64,000 bases of DNA from Paenibacillus graminis (GTDB lineage Bacteria > Bacillota > Bacilli > Paenibacillales > Paenibacillaceae): contig NZ_CP009287.1 of the NCBI RefSeq assembly GCF_000758705.1, positions 5,704,001 through 5,768,000 on the forward strand, written 5' to 3'. The notes beneath the pieces are model-generated. The model saw nothing but the letters and a program-made list of their open reading frames with translations. It made no database searches and was not told the DNA's origin. Both the position numbers and the translations under genes were made by a program. This document shows positions 1-7,437 of this stretch, piece after piece; the first letter of the stretch is position 1; each line of letters begins with the position of its first letter.

Positions 1-284
1 CCAAAAATCGTCGGGTCCCCGCCCTTCAGCCGCACTACCGTCTTGCCCTCCAGCGCCAAATCAACAAGCAGCTGATTGATTTCTTCTTGCTTCATCGTGT
101 GGCGGTCCGGAAGCTTGCCCACGTATATTTTTTGCCCGCCGGGCTTCATCCATTTCAGCAGCCGCGGACTGGCCAGCCGGTCGTACACCAGCACATCCGC
201 TTTTTGGACACATTCCAGCCCTTTGACCGTAATCAGCTTCGCATCTCCAGGACCCGCACCTACCAGATAAACCTTCCCCGTCAT
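1..284 (-). CDS. cobA: Uroporphyrinogen-III C-methyltransferase, N-terminal part (runs off the window)
   Basis: Only the first 94 codons are inside the window. The protein begins MTGKVYLVGAGPGDAKL and continues with KADVLVYDRL and VRLKGGDP, the hallmark N-terminal motifs of SAM-dependent uroporphyrinogen-III methyltransferases (the GAGPGD loop binds SAM). The family makes precorrin-2 for siroheme and cobalamin. The start ATG at 284 lies 5 nt after the hemC stop, so the two are almost certainly co-transcribed. In many Bacillota this domain is fused to uroporphyrinogen-III synthase (HemD). Whether that is so here cannot be seen, because the C-terminus is outside the window. The family assignment is firm. 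Confidence 0.92.
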   Translation of the reverse strand, partial: MTGKVYLVGAGPGDAKLITVKGLECVQKADVLVYDRLASPRLLKWMKPGGQKIYVGKLPDRHTMKQEEINQLLVDLALEGKTVVRLKGGDPTIF

Positions 285-289
285 TTCCC

Positions 290-1240
290 TCATCCCCTTG
301 CATCTGCCAAAATCTGTTCTGCTCCTCTGGCAATAAGCTTCCGAGCAACCTCTTCTCCCAACAGCACCGGATCATGCCCGCTGCAGGTTTCTTTCAGGAC
401 GACCGAGCCGTCGGGAGTTCCCACCATTCCTGTCAAAGTAATCAGCTTGGATGAGGCAGACTCCGCAGCTTCCGCATCCAGTACCGCAAAAGCACCAATC
501 GGCACCTGGCAGCCGCCATTCAGCGCCCCGAGAAAAGTCCGCTCCGCGGCCACCGTCAACGCTGTCTGCTCGTCATTATATAACGCCAGCAGCTTCCGCA
601 GCTCGTCGTCATCAGCCCGGCACTCGATCCCGAGTGCCCCTTGACCAACAGCGGGCAGACAGACCTCCGGCGGCAAATATGCCGTCACCCGGTCCTCCCA
701 GCCCATCCGCGATAATCCTGCTGCCGCCAGCAGGATCGCGTCGAATTCACCACTCTCCAGCTTGCGCAGCCGCGAGTCGATGTTGCCGCGTACCGGCTCG
801 ATTTTCAGATCAGGCCGCAGCGCTGCAAGCTGACTCGAGCGGCGCAGACTGCTTGTGCCTACACGCGCTCCTTGCGGCAGCCCTTCGAGCGGAAGTCCGC
901 TGCTCGAAATCAGACAATCCCGGGGGTCCACACGCTTAGGAACCGCACCGTTCATCAAGCCCTCCGGCAATTCAGAGGGCATATCCTTCATACTATGTAC
1001 AGCCATATCAATCTCACGGGCCAGCATCGCCTGCTCGATTTCCTTCACAAACAACCCCTTGCCGCCCACCTTGGACAGCGTTACATCCAGAATCCGGTCG
1101 CCTTTGGTAACAATCTTATGCACCTCAAAAGTAAACCCAAACCCATGCTCCCCGCTCAGCCGCTCCAGATCTGCGATCACCTGCCCCGTTTGCGTGAGCG
1201 CCAGCGCACTTTGTCTGCTGCCTACAATAATCTTCCTCAT
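290..1240 (-). CDS. hemC: Porphobilinogen deaminase (hydroxymethylbilane synthase)
   Basis: This 316-residue protein is full length for the family. It polymerises four porphobilinogen molecules into hydroxymethylbilane in the cytosol. Visible landmarks are the N-terminal [11 protein letters not shown], the HSMKDMP segment with the catalytic Asp at about residue 86, the VGTSSLRR and RGNIDSRL substrate-binding motifs, and [10 protein letters not shown] with Cys244, which should carry the dipyrromethane cofactor. The start has an AAGGAGGGG ribosome binding site just upstream. It sits between sirC and cobA in a haem/sirohaem gene series, although 685 bp of repeat-rich DNA separate it from sirC. 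Nothing is missing from the active site. Confidence 0.97.
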   Translation of the reverse strand: MRKIIVGSRQSALALTQTGQVIADLERLSGEHGFGFTFEVHKIVTKGDRILDVTLSKVGGKGLFVKEIEQAMLAREIDMAVHSMKDMPSELPEGLMNGAVPKRVDPRDCLISSSGLPLEGLPQGARVGTSSLRRSSQLAALRPDLKIEPVRGNIDSRLRKLESGEFDAILLAAAGLSRMGWEDRVTAYLPPEVCLPAVGQGALGIECRADDDELRKLLALYNDEQTALTVAAERTFLGALNGGCQVPIGAFAVLDAEAAESASSKLITLTGMVGTPDGSVVLKETCSGHDPVLLGEEVARKLIARGAEQILADARG

Positions 1241-1269
1241 CCTTCACCCCTCCTTGGTACCTTCCCTGG

Positions 1270-1775
1270 CCCCATGTGGCTGAAATAACGACATTTCTGC
1301 CTTTATTTCACGCGCACTTGCCATTTGCAGCCTAATTAACGGCATTTCTGCCGTTGTTTCACACATGCTGGCCGTTTGCGGCCTAACTAACGGCATTTTT
1401 GCCGTTGTTTCACGCATGCTAGCCGTTTGTGGCCTAATTAACGGCATTTCTGCCGTTATTTCAGCCTTTTCCAGGCTCAGCACCTTATTCAAAGGTATTT
1501 CTACCTTTGTTTTAGCCACCTTCGGCCTCCGCGCCTTATTCAAAGGTATTTTTACCTTTGATTCAGCTACTTCCAGCCTCTGGACCCCATTCAAAGGTAT
1601 TTTTACCTTTGATTCAGCCACTTTCAACCTCTGGACCCCATTCAAAGGTATTTTTACCTTTGGTTCAGCTACTTCCAGCCTCCGGACCTCATTCAAAGGT
1701 ATTTCTACCTTTGATTCAGCTACTTCCAGCTTCCGGACACCATTCAAAGGTATTTGGTTCTGCCACTTCCAGCTA
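1270..1775. repeat. Tandem array of about ten 51-bp units, each with a short palindrome
   Basis: Palindromes are centred every 51 bp (about 1295, 1346, 1397, 1448, 1499, 1550, 1601, 1652, 1703 and a half-destroyed one near 1754). The first four are AACGGCA-TTTC-TGCCGTT-like; the rest are AAAGGTA-TTTY-TACCTTT. The roughly 31-33 bp between palindromes are also conserved within each subtype. Because 51 is a multiple of three, a reading frame stays open through the array on both strands (minus 1780 to 1244, plus 1365 to 1823) and encodes 17-residue repeats. I regard translation as unproven. Confidence 0.9.
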
Positions 1776-1925
1776 ATCATCTGCCCGCTTCCGCCCCAAT
1801 ACTGTCAGCAGCCTCGACTTTAATCCTAATCCTTCAAGTAACCGGCAGTTCTGACTTCTATCCTTATCCCTCAAGTTTCTGGCCAGCAGTCCCAGCTTCT
1901 ATCCCCGGTTCATGGGAACCCCTAT

Positions 1926-2573
1926 CTACACTTCAAGGTTGCGGGTGATCCAGTTGTCGATGTCATCTGCGCTCCACTCTATAAAGGTGCCCTGTCGCAT
2001 CTCATTCAACACATCGAGATTCCCGGCGCTGCGCAGAAGCCTTCTGCGCTGCTCAGGCGGCAGCTCTCTGCGCTTGATCTCTACGCGCAGATCATGCAGC
2101 CAGTCCAGATAGGGCTCGTATTCCTCGCCCAATATCTCAGCCAGCTGCTCCGTGATCCTCGCAGCTGCCGACGGTCCCGCGCCTGAGGTGGACACGGCGA
2201 CCGTCAGCCGCCCCCGGCGAAGCACGCCAGGGGTAATAAAGCTGCCAGCCTCGGACCGGCTGGCCACATTCACCGGAACGCCCAGGCTGCGCGCCTCCTG
2301 GGCCACCGCCTCATTCACCGCCGCCTCATTGCTGGCGGCGTAGACCAGGAATGCCCCCCGTATGTCTCCGGGGGCATAGCGGCGGCTGATCCAGCTCAGC
2401 CGCCCCGCTTCAGCCAGTGCGGCTAACGCTTCTGTCAGCGATGGGCTGACCAGAACCACCGCCGCTCCGGCTTCGACAAGGGCGCCCACCTTGCGCTCCG
2501 CGACCGCACCGCCGCCAATGACAACCACACGCTGGTCCTGCACATCCAGCATAATAGGCAAATACTTCACCAT
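1926..2573 (-). CDS. sirC: Precorrin-2 dehydrogenase / sirohydrochlorin ferrochelatase-type protein
   Basis: This 215-residue protein begins with the NAD-binding loop VVVIGGGAVAERKV (residues 16-29), followed by SRRYAPGDIRGAFLVYAA and NVASRSEAGSFITPGVLRRG. These are typical of the Met8p/CysG-N/SirC family, which oxidises precorrin-2 to sirohydrochlorin. The C-terminal helices (EIKRRELPPEQRRRLL) match the family's dimerisation region. It follows hemX and precedes hemC on the same strand, but with long non-coding gaps on both sides. The size fits a stand-alone dehydrogenase. Whether it also inserts iron cannot be told from the sequence. Confidence 0.9.
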   Translation of the reverse strand: MVKYLPIMLDVQDQRVVVIGGGAVAERKVGALVEAGAAVVLVSPSLTEALAALAEAGRLSWISRRYAPGDIRGAFLVYAASNEAAVNEAVAQEARSLGVPVNVASRSEAGSFITPGVLRRGRLTVAVSTSGAGPSAAARITEQLAEILGEEYEPYLDWLHDLRVEIKRRELPPEQRRRLLRSAGNLDVLNEMRQGTFIEWSADDIDNWITRNLEV

Positions 2574-3084
2574 GCAGTCACACTCCCACTCCTGCCACTA
2601 ACCTGGAAACATCAGCTGCGGGTAACCCTAGATCAAACTCCAGCACCAGTTCCAGCCATCATCACCGTCAACTCTGTTTCAACCACATCATTCCCGCTAT
2701 ACCGTTCCATCCGGGATCAGCATCAACACAACCTCAATTTTACTACTGTTATAGCCGAAGAGAACCCCTCAACTTATCACTCTTTCTTATACTTAACTTC
2801 TATGGGGAATTTACTTCGTCTGATACTTACTCCAGTCCTATACTATACTATCCTAATCTAATACTTACCCCAATCCGATACTCACCTTTGTTAAATCCCC
2901 ACTTCCCGTTAGCGGGTCAACGCGACTTGAGCGGAAGCGTTGGGAACCAGTCTCACATTTATAGTCCAGATCATGTTCTTGCATGCATGTCTCCCTGAGG
3001 TTATCCTAAAAAATAAACAGTTGCAGTCCACACGAACTCATCTCATAACGACAGCATTTTATTGAGCTGCTCATACGGCCTCTC

Positions 3085-3290
3085 GTACTACTCCAGATAC
3101 ACCTGCTTTTACGGTTCCTTATGCAACTTCACCTAACAAATTTCACACATACAGCTACTTATACCGCCACTTAAACAACTTCTCATAACAAATTCACATA
3201 CACCTACTTTTACCGCTTTCCATACAACTTCTAATAACAACTTCTCGTATACCTACTTTTACAGCGTCTTACACAGCTTCTCATACAACC
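3085..3290. repeat. Degenerate tandem repeat of about 50 bp, four units
   Basis: The word ACCTRCTTTTA(C) recurs at about 3101, 3153, 3203 and 3251, spaced 48-52 bp. Each is followed by a variant of CATACAACTTCTAATAACAA. Units diverge more than in the 51-bp array at 1270-1775 and lack an obvious palindrome. Confidence 0.6.
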
Positions 3291-3291
3291 G

Positions 3292-3456
3292 GAGAACTCG
3301 AAAGCTTGGGAAAAACAATGGAGCTCCCAGAAATTGAGCGAAGTGGAAAAAGTAAAACTAATGAGCTAAAATCCTGGCTGCTGAAGGCTTTAGTAGGATT
3401 TTGTGCATCTAATTCAAGCATAATTATTCCATACGGCCGCTTTCGGCCGAATTAGT
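3292..3456 (+). repeat. Dispersed repeat, copy A (partner at 63194-63361, opposite orientation)
   Basis: This segment aligns with the reverse complement of 63194-63361. Shared blocks include AAGTGGAAAAAGTAAAACTA, a GGCTGC-AGG-TTTAGT-GGATTTTGT core, CATCTAATTCA and a terminal CGGCCGC-TTC-GCCGAATTA hairpin region. There is no open frame and no transposase, so it looks like a non-autonomous intergenic repeat of the genome. Confidence 0.75.
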
Positions 3457-3662
3457 GAACCTTTTTCCTACATAGGTTACTCCGTAAGCCGGATAAGTTC
3501 GATTAGTGCTCCTTTCTCCGCTAACGATAACCGCCCTTCGATTTTTCAAGTTCAATCTATGCAGCTTTTTTTGCATCTAAAATTGCTTCTTATACTCCCA
3601 TATTCACTCTCAACCCGCCTTACACTGGCAACGTCCAGCACCATACCCTGGTCTAACCTGCC

Positions 3663-4496
3663 CTATCCGCCCCAGCCATGAAACTCGGACCAGGAGTTCA
3701 GCAGGAAGTTCAGGATAATAAAACCGTAGCCGGCAATGGCCCAGCGGGCCATGGAGGTACCGCTGCGGCGGGCGGAACGCTTGAGGAAGATATAGGCAAT
3801 ATAGACCGCAAGCCCGATCAGCGTGGTCAATACCTTGGTATCCTGGAATAGCGGCGTGCGCCCTTCAGCGACAATCGACATTCCGGCCAGCACCAGCGAA
3901 GCCAGCAACAGCGGAACCCCAGCCAATATTGCGGTATACGAGTATTTGTCCATCGTCTCCAGACTGGGCAGGCGGCGGATGCGGTCATCCCATTTTTTGT
4001 GCTTCAGCCGTGTATGCAGGAACAGATACATTATGGCAAATACCGTCCCCAGTGTCAGTGCGGCAAAGCTCAGATTGGCCAAAATAATATGCATCGCCAG
4101 CCATCCGTGCACTGCACTCCAACTCTGTAGTGTATGATCCTCGGCGGTCAGCCAGACCCGGTTCAGCAGGAAGACGCTGAAGCCGGCCATGTTAAGCAGC
4201 AGAATCGTAAATTCTCCCCCGCGGGTATACGCAACCGCAAGCGAGGTCAGCACAATGATGAAGGAGAACCAGAACAGGAAGTCATACGGCGTAAAAATCG
4301 GCAAACCCTGCTCCTGGGAGAAACGCACCGCAAGGCCGGCAGCCTGGAAAATGCCCACAACAACAAGAAGCCCTGTGCCCAGCCGCTTCCCGCCCGGATT
4401 CCGCTTAAGGCAATCCGAGAAAACAAACAGCAGGCTCAGGGCATATAGCAGCAGAGCGGCATCATATATTCCGTTCAGCAATTGCATCTTGTTCAC
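3663..4496 (-). CDS. hemX: HemX-like membrane protein (CcsA / cytochrome c assembly family)
   Basis: This 277-residue, strongly hydrophobic protein has about eight predicted membrane segments. The central WSAVHGWLAMHIILANLSFA region and the C-terminal SWSEFHGWGG carry the conserved His/Trp positions of the CcsA-type cytochrome c assembly fold. Its ATG overlaps the hemA stop by 4 nt, so it is translationally coupled to hemA. In Bacillus subtilis, HemX is known to lower the amount of HemA protein, and the coupling fits such a regulatory role. That function is inferred from the family and gene order. Confidence 0.9.
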   Translation of the reverse strand: MNKMQLLNGIYDAALLLYALSLLFVFSDCLKRNPGGKRLGTGLLVVVGIFQAAGLAVRFSQEQGLPIFTPYDFLFWFSFIIVLTSLAVAYTRGGEFTILLLNMAGFSVFLLNRVWLTAEDHTLQSWSAVHGWLAMHIILANLSFAALTLGTVFAIMYLFLHTRLKHKKWDDRIRRLPSLETMDKYSYTAILAGVPLLLASLVLAGMSIVAEGRTPLFQDTKVLTTLIGLAVYIAYIFLKRSARRSGTSMARWAIAGYGFIILNFLLNSWSEFHGWGG

Positions 4497-5884
4497 CCGC
4501 CCAGCAGGCCTGCCGGGGCGAACACCGACTTCGGCAGTGTGAACTCACTGGCAGAGGCGCGTTCGGTTTCCTCTCGTTCCGGCTTAGCAGGACTGGTTCC
4601 GTCAGGGTCAGAGCCAAGCTGCTCCTGAAGCGCGAAGATTTGTGTAAAATACTCCAGTGCTTCATTGCCCTGCTTGCCGCTGGACAGCTCTTTGATCACA
4701 TTGATTGGATCATGCATCATCTGGTTGACAATGCTCTTCGTCAGGCGGCGGATTACCTTGCGCTGATGCTCGTCCAGTTCAGGCAGCTTGTTAAAGAGAC
4801 TATCCATCGTGTCTTCATAAATCCCGTTCGATTTGTCCTGAAGCGCACGGATGACCGGCCGGACGCCAAGCGTCTTCAGCCACATCTGGAAGTCCTCCAG
4901 CTCCGCTTCGATCATGACTTCAATCTTGGCGGCTTCACTGCGGCGCATTTCCAGGTTGTTCTCCACAATGCCTTCCAGATCGTCAATGTCGTACAGGAAC
5001 ACATCCGGCACGCTCGCCGCCGCCGGATCAATGTCACGCGGCACGGCAATATCAATCATGAACAGCGGCCGCGACGGACGGCGCTTCATATTGTCGGCCA
5101 CCTGATCTGCCGTCAGCACATAGCCGTCCGCTCCCGTCGAGCTGATCACAATATCCACTTCGTCGAGATGCTGCAGGGCGTGCTCAATTGTGCTTGGCTT
5201 GCCCGAGAACTTCTCGGCCAGCTCTACGGCCCGTGCCAGCGTACGGTTGGCGACAATCACTTCAGCCGCACCGCTGCTGTACAGATGCTTCACCGTCAGC
5301 TCGCTCATTTTGCCCGCGCCGAGAATCAGCACTCTTTTGCCGGTGAACATGCCGAAAATCCGCTTGCCCAGCTCCACAGCCGCGTAGCTGACGGACACCG
5401 CACTCTCGCCAATCGACGTTTCGCTGTGTGCGCGTTTGCCGAGAGTAACCGCCTGCTTGAACAGCCGGTTGAACCAGGTTCCCGTCACGCCTTCCGCCTG
5501 GGCAGTCAAAAAAGCACTGCGCACCTGTCCCAGAATCTGTGTCTCGCCGATCACCATAGAATCCAGACCGCAGGTTACCCGGAACAGGTGGGCAATCGCC
5601 TGCTCGTCTTCATATATATACATATGCTGTGCAAACACATCGCTTTTCACTCCAAACCACTGCTCCATATAACTGCGGATGAAATACCCGCACATATGCA
5701 GCCGGTCTACAACCACATAAATTTCCGTCCGGTTGCAGGTGGCAACGACAACCCCTTCCAGCACGCTTTTGGTCTGCATCAGCTGATGCAGTGCCGCAGG
5801 CAGATCCTTTTCGGCAAAAGCGAACTGTTCTCTGACCTCTACAGGCGCCGTACGGTAATTCAGGCCAACCACGACAATATGCAT
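4493..5884 (-). CDS. hemA: Glutamyl-tRNA reductase
   Basis: This 463-residue cytosolic enzyme reduces glutamyl-tRNA(Glu) to glutamate-1-semialdehyde, the first committed step of C5 haem synthesis. The N-terminal GLNYRTAPVEVRE and ATCNRTEIY motifs (nucleophile Cys50) form the catalytic domain. VLILGAGKMSELTVKHL near residue 190 is the NADPH site, and the last 130 residues form the helical dimerisation domain. It is the first gene of the haem series here and overlaps hemX by 4 nt. The last 35 residues are acidic and variable, as is usual. The assignment is certain. Confidence 0.97.
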   Translation of the reverse strand: MHIVVVGLNYRTAPVEVREQFAFAEKDLPAALHQLMQTKSVLEGVVVATCNRTEIYVVVDRLHMCGYFIRSYMEQWFGVKSDVFAQHMYIYEDEQAIAHLFRVTCGLDSMVIGETQILGQVRSAFLTAQAEGVTGTWFNRLFKQAVTLGKRAHSETSIGESAVSVSYAAVELGKRIFGMFTGKRVLILGAGKMSELTVKHLYSSGAAEVIVANRTLARAVELAEKFSGKPSTIEHALQHLDEVDIVISSTGADGYVLTADQVADNMKRRPSRPLFMIDIAVPRDIDPAAASVPDVFLYDIDDLEGIVENNLEMRRSEAAKIEVMIEAELEDFQMWLKTLGVRPVIRALQDKSNGIYEDTMDSLFNKLPELDEHQRKVIRRLTKSIVNQMMHDPINVIKELSSGKQGNEALEYFTQIFALQEQLGSDPDGTSPAKPEREETERASASEFTLPKSVFAPAGLLGG

Positions 5885-5987
5885 CGTTTGTTCACCATCC
5901 TAATCTCTATTCATTGGTGCAGGCACTGTGCTGCTCACCTGTAAATTTACTGGTACCACTTTCACAAGTTCTATAAACGCTGTGTTA

Positions 5988-6019
5988 AGTATATCACATG
6001 AAAATACGGCTTTTGACAA
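5988..6019 (-). promoter_or_regulatory. Possible hemA promoter
   Basis: On the minus strand TTGTCA (6019-6014) and TGATATACT, an extended -10 with TATACT at 5993-5988, lie about 105 nt upstream of hemA. The spacer is 20 nt, longer than the usual 17, so this is only a candidate. Confidence 0.3.
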
Positions 6020-6606
6020 AACCTTTGAACTATTTATGAAATCCAGATAATAATTATTATAAACAAGCAGAACGCTTTTGTCGTCCTTAAAATTAGGAAA
6101 ATCGGTTCAGCGAGAAAGTAAGGGATCATTTAAACCTGGAACCATTTAAAAATCAATATCTATTAATAAGACCGTGCAAGTACCATGGGTTAGGATCGGT
6201 TACTTGATGATAATTTATGAACTCATACAAATTATAAAGGGCATATAAAGAATACACGTCCGGCGCTGCGTCTGGACCGCCTCACAACAAAAACCCTTAA
6301 CCCGCAGCAAACGCGGGACTAAGGGTTATGTTGGTTGTATCTCATGTTTTATCGTGTTTCAAAAAATGAATTGAGGGCGAATATGCGTTTATTTTCCAAT
6401 GCGAAACTTCTTCTGGTATTCTTTTTATCCTCTTCAAAATCGTTTTTAGTCATTAAATCTAACATGAAACTCAAGGATTGACACACAATATTGCGGATGA
6501 TAGCATATAACAAATGATTAATGTCATTTTTTATAACTCAAAACTGTGCACAGGCGTATTATTCCTCATCACATGTTACTTTTCCGTTCATATCTCCTTT
6601 ATTTCA
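6020..6606. other. Gene-poor interval between hemA and the purine genes
   Basis: The interval is AT-rich and has no gene of ordinary size. It contains a strong minus-strand terminator (6287-6327) and, just upstream of that on the same strand, a 34-codon open frame (6453-6349, product starting MTKNDFEEDKK). The frame lacks a good ribosome binding site. It may be a small transcript or decayed sequence. Confidence 0.45.
6287..6327 (-). terminator. Rho-independent terminator
   Basis: The outer stem is AACCCTTA/TAAGGGTT (6292-6299 with 6320-6327) and the inner stem CCCGC/GCGGG (6301-6305 with 6313-6317). Read on the minus strand, it is followed by TTTTTGTTG. No annotated gene ends immediately upstream. 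Confidence 0.7.
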
Positions 6607-6788
6607 AAACTCTTGTATAAGCTCATTAATCTGGTTTGAGCGTTTCTACAGGCAACCGTAAATTGCCCCAGGCTACAAGAGGCACCGCAGAGCAGATGGA
6701 TCTTCAAGGCCAGAGTCCGCATGATTATTGTGCGCTCTTCCGTGATGCCGCCCGGCTTCCAGGTGTCTCTTGTGTCCCGGGTTTTTTT
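6607..6788 (+). ncRNA. Purine (guanine-class) riboswitch with extended J3/1 and terminator
   Basis: The aptamer has P1 CTCTTGTA (6610-6617) pairing with TACAAGAG (6674-6681). P2 is GCTCA/TGAGC (6621-6625, 6637-6641), J2/3 is GTTTCTAC (6642-6649), and P3 is GGCAA/TTGCC (6651-6655, 6663-6667) with the L3 loop CCGTAAA. These are class signatures, including U47/U51 equivalents and an A-U pair closing P1. The nucleotide matching ligand-pairing C74 is C6673. J3/1 is six nucleotides (CCAGGC) instead of about three, so ligand preference may differ from guanine. The P1 3' strand plus GGCACC can instead pair with GGTGTCTCTTG (6761-6771), disrupting the terminator at 6751-6788. That predicts an OFF switch. 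Confidence 0.88.
6751..6788 (+). terminator. Riboswitch-controlled intrinsic terminator
   Basis: CCCGG (6751-6755) pairs with CCGGG (6777-6781), directly followed by TTTTTTT. The loop contains the segment that can pair with the aptamer's P1 3' strand, giving two mutually exclusive folds. Confidence 0.7.
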
Positions 6789-6845
6789 GTATATTCAGCC
6801 AGGCAAAAAAGTATAGACTAACCAAACTTTTAAGGAGTGAGGACC

Positions 6846-7406
6846 ATGAGCGCATTTTATGCAAGACTCAGCGAATCCATCAGCAAAGCCAAAAATGTGA
6901 GAATTTATAAAAATAAGGACACCGCCTATGATTTCAAGCTCTATCCCTTCGGTGAACGGGGCACTTATATCGATCCCGGGCTGATCAGCGAAATTACAGA
7001 TAGCCTGGCAGAGAGCATCACCGCACAGTTCCCTGCTTTTGATTATATCGTATCTCCGGAGCCGGGTGGACATACCTGGGGCATGCTTGCCGCCTACAAG
7101 CTAAGGAAGCCGATGAATATTCTGCGGCTCAGCACCGAATTATACGACAACTATGAAGTTAGCATTAAACGCGAGACGGCGTATAATGAGAACTATATTT
7201 ATTTTGACGGGTTCACGGCCGGAGACCGGGTGCTCCTTCTGGATGATGTTATCAGCTCAGGAGCTACGATCCGCTGCATCGCCCAGCAAATGGTTCAGAT
7301 GGGCATCGGGCTAGTTGGTGTACAGGCGATCCTGGCCAAAGGCGGGCATTACAAACAATTGGAAACCGACATTGGCGTACCCGTACGATTCTTATCCAAA
7401 GTGTAG
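6846..7406 (+). CDS. Purine-type phosphoribosyltransferase (type I PRTase)
   Basis: The 186-residue protein has the PRPP-binding motif VLLLDDVISSGATI (about residues 129-142) and an upstream SPEPGGHTWG loop in place of the usual flexible-loop motif. It resembles the adenine / archaeal-type purine phosphoribosyltransferase group. It should transfer a purine base to PRPP in the cytosol; the exact base cannot be read from sequence. The ATG at 6846 is chosen because AAGGAG lies 9 nt upstream. It is the first gene after the purine riboswitch and 31 nt before an IMP dehydrogenase, which argues for guanine, xanthine or hypoxanthine salvage. Confidence 0.85.
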   Translation: MSAFYARLSESISKAKNVRIYKNKDTAYDFKLYPFGERGTYIDPGLISEITDSLAESITAQFPAFDYIVSPEPGGHTWGMLAAYKLRKPMNILRLSTELYDNYEVSIKRETAYNENYIYFDGFTAGDRVLLLDDVISSGATIRCIAQQMVQMGIGLVGVQAILAKGGHYKQLETDIGVPVRFLSKV

Positions 7407-7437
7407 CATTAAACAAACCTAGAGAGGGTGTCACCCA

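Larger units (their letters stand above)
2574..3662. other. 1.1-kb non-coding gap between hemX and sirC
   Basis: No convincing gene is seen on either strand. The stretch holds low-complexity pyrimidine-rich sequence with repeated ATACTTAC-like words (about 2760-2890), a degenerate tandem repeat of about 50 bp (3080-3290) and one copy of a dispersed repeat (3292-3456). Such a gap inside a haem operon is unusual and suggests separate promoters or expansion of repeats. Confidence 0.6.

Noticed and set aside
1270..1775. CRISPR array
   Set aside because: Spacing is regular, but the sequence between palindromes is also conserved, there are no unique spacers, and no cas gene is near.
4640..5944. 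434-codon plus-strand frame
   Set aside because: It is the complement of hemA and has no recognisable protein motif.
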